64,000 bases of DNA, from the NCBI RefSeq assembly GCF_014206815.1, contig NZ_JACHNP010000002.1:62001-126000 (forward strand), given 5' to 3'. This DNA comes from Xanthomonas sp. F10 (lineage in GTDB: Bacteria; Pseudomonadota; Gammaproteobacteria; Xanthomonadales; Xanthomonadaceae). This document shows, one piece after another, positions 36,493 to 45,252 of this stretch; position 1 is the first letter of the stretch, and each line of letters opens with the position of its first letter. The position numbers and the translations under genes were made by a program. Under the pieces are notes generated by a model. It did no database searches and was not told where the DNA came from. It saw only the letters and a program-made list of their open reading frames with translations.

Positions 36493-37929
36493 TCACTGCA
36501 TGACCAGGTCGGCCTGCGCGCCGCCGCGCACCACGCGCAGCACCAACTGCGCCGGCTTGCGCGCGAAGTTGGCGCGGTAGCTGGCCAGGTCGGCGAACTC
36601 GCCGACCGAGGCGGCCACCACGATGTCGCCGCCGGCCAGGCCGTTGCGCGCCGCGCGGCTGCCGCGCGCCACGTTGCCGATCAGTACGCCGGAGATGCCG
36701 GACTGGCGCAGCGATTCGGGCAGGTCGGTGAAGGTGGCGCCACTCAGCCGCGGGTCCAGCGACTCGCCGCTGACCGCGCGGGGCTGTTCCTTGAGCGCGA
36801 CCTTGAGTTGCAGCGGCTTGCCGTCGCGGCGCACGTCCAGGGTCACCGTGCTGCCTACCGGCTGCAGGCCCTCGTAGTTGTGCAGCGCCTCGGCGCTGTC
36901 CAGCCGCTCGCCGTTGGCGCCGACGACCACGTCGCCCGGCTGCAGCCCGGCGGCCGCGGCCGACGAGCCGGCCAGCACCCGCGTCACCAGCGCCCCGCGC
37001 GGCGCCGACAGGCCCAGGCCCTGCGCCATCTGCGTGGTCAGGTTCTGCGTCTCGATGCCGAAGGTGCCGCGGATCATCACCCCGTTGTTCTTGATCAACT
37101 GGTCGACCACCGCGCGCGCCAGGTTCGACGGGATCGCCAGGCCCAGGCCGATGTTGCCGGCCATGCTGCCCTGCGGATTGAAGCTGGCGGTGTTGATGCC
37201 GACCAGTTCGCCGCGCAGGTCCACCAGCGCGCCGCCGGAGTTGCCCGGGTTGATCGAGGCGTCGGTCTGGATGAAGTTCTGGTAGCCCAGGCCGCGGATG
37301 CCGTTGCGGCCCATCGCCGAGACGATGCCGGAGGTGACGGTCTGGGTGAAGCCGAACGGGTTGCCGATGGCGGCGACGAAATCGCCCACGCGCAGCTTGT
37401 CGCTGTCGCCCAGGCGGATCTCGGTGAGGTTGTCGGCCTTGATGCGGATCAGCGCGATGTCGGTGTCCGCGTCCGAGCCCATGAACTCGGCCTTGAAGCT
37501 GCGCCCGTCGGCCAGGGTCACCTGCACGTCGTCTGCGTTCTCCACCACGTGGTGGTTGGTGAGCACGTAGCCGTTCTTGGCATCGATGATCACGCCCGAG
37601 CCCAGCGACTCGTTGATGCGCTCCTGCGGAATGTCCGGGAACAGGCGGCGCAGGATCGGGTCGTTGAAGAACGGATTGCGTACCCGTACCACCTGCTTGG
37701 TGTTGATGCTCACCACCGCCGGCATCACCTTCTGCAGCATCGGCGCCAGCGACGGCAGCGGCTCGCCGGCCACCGAGGACGGCAGCCGCGCGGCGCCGGA
37801 CAGCGGCGGTGCCGCCGCCACCGGCGCGGCCTCGGCGCGGTTGTCCAGTTGCGCGTTGATCGCGGTGGCGGCGAAACCGCCGAAGGCAGCGGCGGCGGTC
37901 AGGGTCAGCAGCGTAGGCAGCGGTCGCAT
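36493..37929 (-). CDS. DegP/DegQ-type periplasmic serine protease (Do family)
   Basis: 478 residues: signal peptide (~1-27), trypsin-like domain with triad His127 (TNHHVVEN), Asp157 (DTDIAL) and Ser231 (NPGNSGGAL), and two PDZ domains (about 275-370 and 390-478). Length and two PDZ domains fit DegP/DegQ, periplasmic protease-chaperones for misfolded envelope proteins. The LoopA segment is short, more like DegQ. Monocistronic by spacing. Confidence 0.93.
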   Translation of the reverse strand: MRPLPTLLTLTAAAAFGGFAATAINAQLDNRAEAAPVAAAPPLSGAARLPSSVAGEPLPSLAPMLQKVMPAVVSINTKQVVRVRNPFFNDPILRRLFPDIPQERINESLGSGVIIDAKNGYVLTNHHVVENADDVQVTLADGRSFKAEFMGSDADTDIALIRIKADNLTEIRLGDSDKLRVGDFVAAIGNPFGFTQTVTSGIVSAMGRNGIRGLGYQNFIQTDASINPGNSGGALVDLRGELVGINTASFNPQGSMAGNIGLGLAIPSNLARAVVDQLIKNNGVMIRGTFGIETQNLTTQMAQGLGLSAPRGALVTRVLAGSSAAAAGLQPGDVVVGANGERLDSAEALHNYEGLQPVGSTVTLDVRRDGKPLQLKVALKEQPRAVSGESLDPRLSGATFTDLPESLRQSGISGVLIGNVARGSRAARNGLAGGDIVVAASVGEFADLASYRANFARKPAQLVLRVVRGGAQADLVMQ

Positions 37930-38420
37930 GGGTGGTTTTCCGGGGACGCGGGAGACGTGGGGCAGATGGGCGCGCGTGCGCGTAAATCAAGATGAACGCG
38001 CGGCGTTTAACCGCCAGTGAAAGCGCGCCGATGCCACTTGCGTAAGGCCGTGTACGCGCCCCGTGCGCGCCGCATCTCGATGGCGTGCAATGGGCGTGCG
38101 GCGCCGTTGACAGTCGGCCTGCCCGGGGTTAGCGTTCACGCGTGCCGCAGCCACAACATGTAGCGGTAGCGCATCGGTGCGGCACTAGACATAGGGTTTT
38201 CTTCACCAGGGATTTACATCCGGGGGCGTGCTCGGCGGTGCATGACGGGACGGTGACAGGGAAGGTCGCGGATTCGGGAATTTCGATCGGTCGAGGGCAG
38301 CCGCCGCGTGCGCTGCCGCGGCCGTCTCTGCCGTGCAGCGCAAGTGCGATATAGACAAGACACACGGCGGATGACCACCCATCCGCCCCATCGGGACAGG
38401 TTCGAGGAGAACACAGCAGA
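37930..38420. promoter_or_regulatory. 491-base divergent gap upstream of protease and class II RNR genes
   Basis: Holds the promoters of both genes. A consensus TTGACA lies at 38107-38112, but the hexamer 17 bases on (TAGCGT) is a poor -10. From ~38150 to 38220 the sequence is relatively AT-rich (ACTAGACATAGGG, TTTTCTTCACC). Because the downstream enzyme needs adenosylcobalamin I looked for a cobalamin riboswitch and did not recognise its B12 box. Confidence 0.4.
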
Positions 38421-41400
38421 ATGAGTACGGTGCGCCTGGAAGTCGTCCAGACCGGATCCAAGCACGACCCCATCCCGATGCAGCCGGCGTCGCAGGACAT
38501 CTGGGACAAGAAGTATCGGCTCAAGACCAAGCAGGGCGAACCGCTGGATGCCGACATCGACGGCACCTACCTGCGCGTGGCCCGTGCGCTGGCCGACGCA
38601 GAGGCGACCGAGGAGCAGCGCGCCTACTGGTTCGAGCGCTTCGCCTGGGCGCTGCGCCGCGGCGCGATCCCGGCCGGGCGCATCACCTCCAACGCCGGCG
38701 CGCAGGAACACAAGCCGGCCACCAGCACGATCAACTGCACCGTGTCGGGCACCATCACCGACTCGATGGACGGCATCCTGGAGAAGGTCCACGAGGCCGG
38801 GCTGACCCTCAAGGCCGGCTGCGGCATCGGCTACGAGTTCAGCACGCTGCGCCCGCGCGGCGCGTTCGTGGCCGGCGCCGGCGCCTACACCTCCGGGCCG
38901 ATGTCGTTCATGGATATCTTCGACAAGATGTGCTTCACCGTGTCCTCGGCCGGCGGCCGCCGCGGCGCGCAGATGGGCACCTTCGACGTATCCCATCCGG
39001 ACGTGAAGGACTTCATCCGCGCCAAGCGCGAGGACGGGCGCCTGCGCCAGTTCAACCTGTCGCTGCTGATCACCGACGGCTTCATGCAGGCGGTGGAGCA
39101 GGACGCCGACTGGCCGCTGGTGTTCCCGGTCAACCGCAAGGAAGAGGCCGACATCGACCTGGCCGACGCCAGCGCCGTGGTGTGGCGCGACTGGCCCACG
39201 CACCAGGACTACATCGTGCGCGACGACGGCCTGGTCGCGTGCAAGGTGTACGGGCACATCCGCGCCCGCCACCTGTGGGACATGATCATGGTCTCCACCT
39301 ACGACTACGCCGAGCCGGGCTTCATCCTGATCGACCGCGTCAACGAAATGAACAACAACTGGTGGTGCGAGAACATCCGCGCGACCAATCCTTGCGTGAC
39401 CGCCGATACCTGGGTGCAGACCGCCGAGGGGCCGCGTCAGGTCGCCGATCTGCTGGGAACGCAGTTCCTGGCGCGGGTCGATGGCGGCGACCATGCCACC
39501 GGTGCGGAGGGTTTCTTCAAGACCGCGCACAAGCAGGTGGTACGACTGCAGACGCAGGAGGGTTACGCGCTGCGCCTGACCGCAGACCACCGCGTGCGGC
39601 GCGTGGTGCGCCAGACCCGTTGGTCGCTGGACACCCAATGGTGCCAGGCGGACCAACTGGTCGCAGGCGACCGGGTGCTGCTCAACAATCACCGTGCCGG
39701 TGCGGAGTGGGGCGGCGCGCGCAGCTATGAGGAAGGTTTCCTGCTCGGCATGCTGGTGGGCGACGGCACGCTCAAGCAGGAGGCCGCCGTGTTGTCTGTC
39801 TGGTCGCAGGCCGCCGCCGTCAATGCGGCGCCGCTGGCACCGGTGGCGCTGATGGAAGAAGCCCTGCGCTGCGCGCGCAGCCTGCCGCACCGTGCCGACT
39901 TCGCCGGCTGGAGCGAGGTGCGCGAGCGTGGCGAGTACCGCCTGAAGTCGGCCGCGTTGCGCGATCTGGCCCTGGAGCTGGGCCTGCGTCCGGGCGACAA
40001 GGCGATCACGCCGGCCGTCGAGAAGACCTCCAGCGACTTCCACCGCGGCTTCCTGCGTGGCCTGTTCGACACCGACGGCTCGGTGCAGGGCAGTCAGGAG
40101 AAGGGCGTCAGCGTGCGCCTGGCACAGTCCGACCTGGCACGGCTGGAGGCAGCGCAGCGCATGCTGTTGCGGCTGGGCATCGCCTCGCACATCTACCGCG
40201 ACCGGCGGCCCGCCGGCACGGCATTGCTCCCCGACGGGCACGGCGGCACGCGTGCCTATCCCACCAAGGCGCAGCACGAACTGGTCGTCAGCGGCGACAA
40301 CCTCGACGCCTTCGCCCAACGGGTGGGCTTTGCCGACACCGCCAAGGCCAACCGCCTCAAGGCGCTGCTGTCCGGCTACCGTCGCCAGTTGAACCGCGAG
40401 CGCTTCGTGGCGACCGTGCAGTCGGTGGCCGCCGATGGCATCGAAGACGTCTACGACGTGCAGGTCCCTGGCATCAACACCTTCGACGGCAACGGTCTGC
40501 ACGCCCACAATTGCGGCGAGCAACCGTTGCCGCCCTACGGCGCCTGCCTGCTCGGCTCGATCAACCTCACCACCTTCGTGCGCGACCCGTTCACCGAGCG
40601 CGCCCGCTTCGACTGGGAGGAATACAAGGACGTGGTGCGGGTGTTCACCCGCATGCTCGACAACGTGGTCGAGGTCAACGGCCTGCCGCTGCAGCAGCAG
40701 CGCGACGAGATCATGCGCAAGCGTCGCCACGGCATGGGCTTCCTCGGCCTGGGGTCGACCATGACCATGCTGCGGATGAAGTACGGCAGCGCCGAGTCCT
40801 GCGAGTTCACCGAGGCCATCGCCCGCGAGATGGCCGTGGCCGGCTGGGAGACCGCGCTGTCGCTGGCCAAGGAAAAGGGCCCGGCGCCGATCATGCAGGA
40901 GACCTTCGAGGTCACCGCGGCGATGCTGCGGCAGCGCCCGGAGATGGCCCGCGACGGCTGGCGCGTCGGTGAGCGCATCGAAGGCCGGCTGCTGCACGCC
41001 AAGTACAGCCGCTACATGCAGCGCATCGCCGAGGTGGCGCCGGCGCTGGTCGAGGAGCTGGCCGAGGTGGGCGCGCGCTTCACCCACCACAGCTCCATCG
41101 CCCCCACCGGCACCATTTCGCTGAGCCTGGCCAACAACGCCTCCAACGGCATCGAGCCGAGCTTCGCCCATCACTACAGCCGCAACGTGATCCGCGAAGG
41201 CAAGAAGAGCAAGGAGAAGGTGGACGTGTTCTCCTTCGAGCTGCTGGCCTATCGCCACCTGGTCAACGCCAAGGCGATGCCGTTCGCCGAGGACGCCGCC
41301 GCGCGCCTGCCGGACTACTTCATCGCCGCCGACGACATCCACCCCAAGGAACACGTGGACGTGCAGGCCGCCGCGCAGAAGTGGGTGGACAGCTCCATCT

Positions 41401-41693
41401 CCAAGACCGCCAACGTCCCCACCGACTATCCCTACGAGCAGTTCAAGGACATCTACCGCTACGCCCACCAGCAGGGGCTGAAGGGCTGCACCACGTTCCG
41501 CTTCAACCCGGCCGCCTTCCAGGGCGTGCTGGTCAAGGAGGCGGACCTGGAGAACACCACCTACCGCTTCGAGCTGGAAGACGGCAGCGTGGTCGAGGTC
41601 AAGGGCAACGAGCAGATCGAATATGACGGCGAGATGCACACCGCCGCCAACCTGTTCGATGCGCTGAAAGAAGGGTATTACGGCAAGTTCTGA
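38421..41693 (+). CDS. nrdJ: Adenosylcobalamin-dependent (class II) ribonucleotide reductase, catalytic subunit, interrupted by an intein
   Basis: 1090-residue precursor; the mature enzyme is ~717 residues after removal of intein residues 325-697. It reduces ribonucleotides to deoxyribonucleotides with B12 as radical source. Extein landmarks: the first redox Cys in STINCTVSGT, the radical-site motif NPCGE (reassembled only after splicing), the glycyl-type barrel block ACLLGSINL, APTGTISLSLANNASNGIEPSF, and the second redox Cys in GLKGCTTFRFNP. It lacks an obvious N-terminal ATP cone. Splicing is therefore essential for activity. It is followed by a hairpin and, 1 kb on, by the accessory gene nrdJb, as in the split NrdJab systems of Pseudomonas. 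Confidence 0.94.
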   Translation: MSTVRLEVVQTGSKHDPIPMQPASQDIWDKKYRLKTKQGEPLDADIDGTYLRVARALADAEATEEQRAYWFERFAWALRRGAIPAGRITSNAGAQEHKPATSTINCTVSGTITDSMDGILEKVHEAGLTLKAGCGIGYEFSTLRPRGAFVAGAGAYTSGPMSFMDIFDKMCFTVSSAGGRRGAQMGTFDVSHPDVKDFIRAKREDGRLRQFNLSLLITDGFMQAVEQDADWPLVFPVNRKEEADIDLADASAVVWRDWPTHQDYIVRDDGLVACKVYGHIRARHLWDMIMVSTYDYAEPGFILIDRVNEMNNNWWCENIRATNPCVTADTWVQTAEGPRQVADLLGTQFLARVDGGDHATGAEGFFKTAHKQVVRLQTQEGYALRLTADHRVRRVVRQTRWSLDTQWCQADQLVAGDRVLLNNHRAGAEWGGARSYEEGFLLGMLVGDGTLKQEAAVLSVWSQAAAVNAAPLAPVALMEEALRCARSLPHRADFAGWSEVRERGEYRLKSAALRDLALELGLRPGDKAITPAVEKTSSDFHRGFLRGLFDTDGSVQGSQEKGVSVRLAQSDLARLEAAQRMLLRLGIASHIYRDRRPAGTALLPDGHGGTRAYPTKAQHELVVSGDNLDAFAQRVGFADTAKANRLKALLSGYRRQLNRERFVATVQSVAADGIEDVYDVQVPGINTFDGNGLHAHNCGEQPLPPYGACLLGSINLTTFVRDPFTERARFDWEEYKDVVRVFTRMLDNVVEVNGLPLQQQRDEIMRKRRHGMGFLGLGSTMTMLRMKYGSAESCEFTEAIAREMAVAGWETALSLAKEKGPAPIMQETFEVTAAMLRQRPEMARDGWRVGERIEGRLLHAKYSRYMQRIAEVAPALVEELAEVGARFTHHSSIAPTGTISLSLANNASNGIEPSFAHHYSRNVIREGKKSKEKVDVFSFELLAYRHLVNAKAMPFAEDAAARLPDYFIAADDIHPKEHVDVQAAAQKWVDSSISKTANVPTDYPYEQFKDIYRYAHQQGLKGCTTFRFNPAAFQGVLVKEADLENTTYRFELEDGSVVEVKGNEQIEYDGEMHTAANLFDALKEGYYGKF
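39393..40511 (+). mobile_element. Intein with LAGLIDADG homing endonuclease, in nrdJ
   Basis: 373 residues from Cys1 to the terminal His-Asn, with extein Cys as the +1 residue. Splicing blocks visible: block A CVTADTWVQT, block B with TADH (63-66), block F VYDVQVPGINTFDGNG and block G ending HAHN/C. Two endonuclease motifs are intact by eye: GFLLGMLVGDG (115-125) and GFLRGLFDTDG (219-229), each with its acidic residue. It is thus probably both splicing-competent and able to home. The insertion point falls between Pro and Cys of the NPCGE radical-site motif. Confidence 0.93.
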
Positions 41694-41704
41694 TGCCGTC
41701 CCGT

Positions 41705-41730
41705 CTCCCCTCCGCGCCGGCGGAGGGGAG
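41705..41730 (+). terminator. 11-bp GC-rich hairpin after nrdJ
   Basis: CTCCCCTCCGC pairs exactly with GCGGAGGGGAG around a GCCG tetraloop, 12 bases after the nrdJ stop. There is no T-run, so it may be a transcript-stabilising hairpin or an inefficient terminator. Confidence 0.6.
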
Positions 41731-41883
41731 GGCGGCGGCGGGAGTCCCGGAGCGCGGCGTGCCGCGCTTCCCCAACGCTTCCCCACCGTCCGCCGCCTGT
41801 CGCCGTTTCCGGCTCCCCGCTTCGCTGCAATCGGTATAGCATCGCCCGCGTTACATAAACACTGACACCCTGAGGAGGGTTTT

Positions 41884-42558
41884 ATGAGCACTGGGAATGG
41901 AGTCACGGCGACGCTGACGCAGGTCGCCGAGAACGTGAAAGAAACCGCCACCAACGTGGGCGAGACCATCGCCGCCACCGCCAGCGAGGCCGTCGCCAGC
42001 GTCAAGCAGACCGCTGAAAACGTGCAGAAGCGCGTGCAGGACCAGGTCGCCAAGACCCGCAAGGTGGTGAAGCAGGCCGAGAAGGCCGTCGCCAAACGCG
42101 CCGAGAAGGCCGGCAAGGCCGTCAAGAAGACCGTCGCCAGCGCGCGCAAGAAGCTGGAAGCGGCCAAGGCCAGCGCCCAGGCCGAAGCGGCCTCGCTGAG
42201 CAAGGGCGGCAAGAAGACCGCCAAGAAGGCGGCTGCGAAGAAGGCGCCGGCGAAGAAGGCCGCCGCCAAGAAGGCCCCGGCCAAGAAAGTGACCGCCAAG
42301 AAGGCCGCGCCGAAGAATGCGGTCAAGAAGGTCGCCGCCAAGAAGGCCGTGACCAAGAAGTCGGTGGTCGCCAAGAAGAGCGCGGTGAAGAAGAGCGTGG
42401 GCGCGCGCAAGGCCGTGGCCAAGAAGGCCGTGGGCAAGGCCGCCAAGGCGGTCAAGAAGAGCACCGCCAAGGTCGCCAAGAAGAGCGCCGCGGTGAAGAA
42501 GACCACCGTGCGCAAGGCCGCCGGCAAGAAGGCCGCGGCCACCCGCGCCAAGAAGTAA
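41884..42558 (+). CDS. Histone H1-like, Lys/Ala-rich nucleoid protein
   Basis: 224 residues in two parts. Residues ~1-95 are a helical, Ala/Val/Glu/Lys region with repeated NVKETATNV/NVQKR patterns. Residues ~105-224 are an irregular array of KKAAAKKAPAKK-type units, like the histone H1 tails of Chlamydia Hc2 or Bordetella BpH1 and the Xanthomonas homologues. It should bind DNA without sequence preference and compact it. GAGGAGG precedes the start. It stands between the two ribonucleotide reductase genes, which may link nucleoid protein supply to dNTP synthesis; this link is inference. Confidence 0.85.
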   Translation: MSTGNGVTATLTQVAENVKETATNVGETIAATASEAVASVKQTAENVQKRVQDQVAKTRKVVKQAEKAVAKRAEKAGKAVKKTVASARKKLEAAKASAQAEAASLSKGGKKTAKKAAAKKAPAKKAAAKKAPAKKVTAKKAAPKNAVKKVAAKKAVTKKSVVAKKSAVKKSVGARKAVAKKAVGKAAKAVKKSTAKVAKKSAAVKKTTVRKAAGKKAAATRAKK

Positions 42559-42573
42559 GCCGTCCCGTTGCAC

Positions 42574-42599
42574 CCTCTCTCCCGCACGCGGGAGAGAGG
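42574..42599 (+). repeat. Palindromic repeat after histone-like gene
   Basis: CCTCTCTCCCGC and GCGGGAGAGAGG form a perfect 12-base dyad, 15 bases after the stop. It belongs by core sequence to the CTCTCCCGC..GCGGGAGAG repeat family and may double as a terminator hairpin. Confidence 0.6.
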
Positions 42600-42645
42600 C
42601 CGGGCCTACGCCCGTCCCGATCCGCATTCCAGGAACGCACGCCTC

Positions 42646-43485
42646 ATGGCCATCAAGATCGACCAGAAAATCAAGGGCTACGCCGTCGTCACCCCCGAGG
42701 ACAAGGCGCGCGACGCCGCCGCCGCGGTGCCCGCCTCGTCGATCGACCGTGCCACCGCCGAGGCCGAAGCGCCGGCCGACAACATCATCCACATGCACGA
42801 GCGCATCGAGCGCCCGGACGTGCTGATCGGCAGCACCTACAAGATCAAGTCGCCGTTGGTGGAACACGCCATGTACGTGACCCTCAACGACATCGTGCTC
42901 AACGCCGGCACCGAACACGAACTGCGCCGCCCGTTCGAAATCTTCGTCAACTCCAAGTCCATGGAACACTTCCAGTGGATCGTGGCGCTGACCCGCATCA
43001 TGTCCGCCGTGTTCCGCAAGGGCGGCGACGTCACCTTCCTGGTCGACGAAATGAAGGCCGTGTTCGACCCCAAGGGCGGCTACTTCAAGGCCGGCGGCGT
43101 GTACATGCCGTCGCTGGTCGCCGAACTGGGCAGCATCGTCGAAGAACACATGAAGTCGATCGGCCTGCTGCACGACCCGGAGATGAGCGATCACCAGCGC
43201 GCGCTGATCGCCGAAAAACGCAAGCAGTACGAAGAGCGCTCAAAAAAAAACAGTGAAGTGAGCAAGGCGGTTCCTGCTCCTGCGGGAGAAGGTGCCCGCA
43301 GGGCGGATGAGGGTACGGTGTCCGCCGACTCCACCGCCGACCACGAAGAAGACATCGCCGTCACCGGCGACGGCGCCAGCTTCCCGCCCTCGGCCACGAT
43401 GTGCCACAAGTGCAACACCAAGGCGCTGGTGATCATGGACGGGTGTGCTACTTGTTTGAATTGTGGGTATTCGAAGTGCGGGTGA
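42646..43485 (+). CDS. nrdJb: NrdJb-type accessory subunit of class II ribonucleotide reductase
   Basis: 279 residues. The N-terminal and central part (residues ~1-200, GSTYKIKSPLVEHAMYVTLND, TRIMSAVFRKGGDVTFLVDE) matches the C-terminal continuation of the reductase fold (TSCPD-like domain). The last ~30 residues are a zinc ribbon, CHKCNTK and CATCLNCGYSKCG. In Pseudomonas the split NrdJb partner is needed for NrdJa activity. Two oddities: codons ~199-201 form an A9 tract (43242-43250), and residues ~209-224 are encoded by a palindromic intergenic repeat read in frame (43271-43315), forming a linker before the zinc ribbon. Stops lie immediately after the A9 tract in both other frames. Confidence 0.88.
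   Translation: MAIKIDQKIKGYAVVTPEDKARDAAAAVPASSIDRATAEAEAPADNIIHMHERIERPDVLIGSTYKIKSPLVEHAMYVTLNDIVLNAGTEHELRRPFEIFVNSKSMEHFQWIVALTRIMSAVFRKGGDVTFLVDEMKAVFDPKGGYFKAGGVYMPSLVAELGSIVEEHMKSIGLLHDPEMSDHQRALIAEKRKQYEERSKKNSEVSKAVPAPAGEGARRADEGTVSADSTADHEEDIAVTGDGASFPPSATMCHKCNTKALVIMDGCATCLNCGYSKCG
43271..43315 (+). repeat. Palindromic intergenic-type repeat embedded in frame in nrdJb
   Basis: Core TGCGGGAGAAGGTGCCCGCA followed by GGGCGGATGAGGGT. It matches the intergenic copy on the opposite strand near 28944-28991 and the copy at 54042-54090. Here it encodes PAPAGEGARRADEG without a stop. Confidence 0.8.
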
Positions 43486-43512
43486 GCCCAATTTAAGGAA
43501 AGGAACTTTGTA

Positions 43513-45252
43513 ATGGACCTCGAAGACAAAAATAAAGATGGAATTGATATTGTTGGGACTTCTTCTAAGCTGGGGAAAAATAAGAAAAAGACAAGAAGGA
43601 GTAATAAAGCCAAGGCTGAGCCTGTTCTTAATGCCCCAGCTGTAGATAATTTGCTCATTCTTTGTGAAGAGGTCACCCGGGCAACTCCAGAAGGAGCAAG
43701 GAGATTTATTGAGCCTGCTCCAGGTGTGCTTGCTCGTGCAAAATCGAGGCAGCACAATATAATATTTGGCCGCCGCGGTTCCGGCAAGTCGAGCTTACTA
43801 AGAAAGGCGGTCGCAGATTTAACTGTGGACAGAAGGCCCATATCTTTTGTCGACATGGAGACTTTTAAGGGCCACACTTATCCGGATGTCTTGATTAGCG
43901 TTTTAATCAAGAGTCTCCAAGAGTTTAAATCCTGGCTTGAGGTTGCTGCGACCACCCCGGCATCTAAAACAAGTTTTTGGAAGAGACTTTTCGGCGTGAT
44001 TCCAAGTCGGCCTGCATTTAATAAGGCTGAAACGCAAAAAATTCATGCAGAGCTTTCAGGTGTGATTAAGGATCTGGAGGACCAGCTCCGCCTGCCAGAA
44101 ACTATGCAAATAAAAGGGAGAAAAGCGCTGTCTTCCGAAAGTGATAAGAGGTCTGAACTTAAATCAGGCATCTCTCTTTCGGCCGTTTCTTTGAGCGGGG
44201 ACGCTTCTTCCTCCAACAAGGAGACAGAGCAGGATGAAGTTGAAGCCACATATACTTCGCATAAGATAGAATATCTTCACCAGAACATATTGAGGTTCCA
44301 AGCTTTTTTTAGAGCCCTGGCAAATCTTTCAGATGGCCCTGCTTTCTTGGTGCTTGATGATCTTTACCACATTCGCCGAACTGATCAGGCGAAAGTTGTG
44401 GATTATTTCCATAGGGTAGGTAAGGGAAATGATCTCTGGTTAAAAATTGGCACGATTAAACATCGAAGCGAATGGTATCAACATTCTGATCCGCCAATAG
44501 GGATGAAGCTTGGCGATGATGCTAAGGAGATAAATCTGGATGTCTCTTTGGAGAAGTTCGAGACGCTAAAAGAATTTCTAAAGAAAGTGATCGGCAACTT
44601 ATGCGTCGAAGCGGGATTGCCTTCGTTTAGAGATTTAATAAATCCTACCGCAATAGATCGTCTTATTATTGCGTCGGGTGGTGTCACGCGAGACTTTATT
44701 GGGATTCTTTCTGGCTCAATTGCTCAAGCTCGAGACAGGCCAGCTAGTGATCATCGGGGGCCAAAAGTTGGAGCTGAGGACGTTAACCTTGCTTCGGGAG
44801 ACTATGACACTGTAAAGAGAGAAGAATTTAAACTTGATACTGCAGAGGATCGGGAGGCTCTGGAGCAAGCCTTTGTGAGGCTTGTTGACTTCTGTACGCA
44901 AAAATCGAAGTGCAATGTGTTTCTTCTTTCTCAAAAACTCACAGGCGAAGATAGGGATGCGATTGATCAATTGATTGATCTGCGGCTTATTCATTCTGTG
45001 AAATCCCGAGTCACCCTAAAGCGTGGTGCATCTGGTGAAATATTTGAAGCTTACATGCTTGACCTTAGTCAGTATACTGCTGCGCGAAAGGTTCATCAGT
45101 TTGAAATGGTAGAGCTTGGAAATGCCGGCAACGATGAAGCAATTCGCAAGGACTCATTGATATATCCTCCCCGCAGAAACTTTGTTGTGCGAGCAAAGTC
45201 AAAGGCGAAAATGGAGAATAAGCAGCATGACTTGTTCGACGGTCGAAACTAG
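43513..45252 (+). CDS. AT-rich P-loop ATPase of ORC/CDC6- or STAND-like type, horizontally acquired
   Basis: 579 residues. A Lys/Arg-rich N terminus (KNKKKTRRSNKAK) precedes an ATPase domain with Walker A GRRGSGKSS (residues 86-94) and Walker B FLVLDD (278-283). These are separated by a long, low-complexity Ser/Glu/Lys-rich insert (~170-245). A sensor-like GTIKHRSEW and a winged-helix-like C-terminal half (~430-530) follow. Codon use and base composition are strikingly AT-rich against the GC-rich neighbours, so the gene is a recent arrival. No partner gene lies in the same AT-rich patch. The ORC/CDC6-like family name is my best reading of the pattern; the biological role is unknown and a defence role is speculation. 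Confidence 0.8.
   Translation: MDLEDKNKDGIDIVGTSSKLGKNKKKTRRSNKAKAEPVLNAPAVDNLLILCEEVTRATPEGARRFIEPAPGVLARAKSRQHNIIFGRRGSGKSSLLRKAVADLTVDRRPISFVDMETFKGHTYPDVLISVLIKSLQEFKSWLEVAATTPASKTSFWKRLFGVIPSRPAFNKAETQKIHAELSGVIKDLEDQLRLPETMQIKGRKALSSESDKRSELKSGISLSAVSLSGDASSSNKETEQDEVEATYTSHKIEYLHQNILRFQAFFRALANLSDGPAFLVLDDLYHIRRTDQAKVVDYFHRVGKGNDLWLKIGTIKHRSEWYQHSDPPIGMKLGDDAKEINLDVSLEKFETLKEFLKKVIGNLCVEAGLPSFRDLINPTAIDRLIIASGGVTRDFIGILSGSIAQARDRPASDHRGPKVGAEDVNLASGDYDTVKREEFKLDTAEDREALEQAFVRLVDFCTQKSKCNVFLLSQKLTGEDRDAIDQLIDLRLIHSVKSRVTLKRGASGEIFEAYMLDLSQYTAARKVHQFEMVELGNAGNDEAIRKDSLIYPPRRNFVVRAKSKAKMENKQHDLFDGRN

Noticed and set aside
37930-38420. Possible cobalamin riboswitch upstream of B12-dependent nrdJ
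   Set aside because: No B12 box or typical stem pattern recognised; a covariance-model search (Infernal, RF00174) would decide.
38214-42587. 1457-codon minus-strand frame opposite the ribonucleotide reductase
   Set aside because: Antisense shadow of nrdJ and the Lys-rich histone-like gene; no domain or start site.
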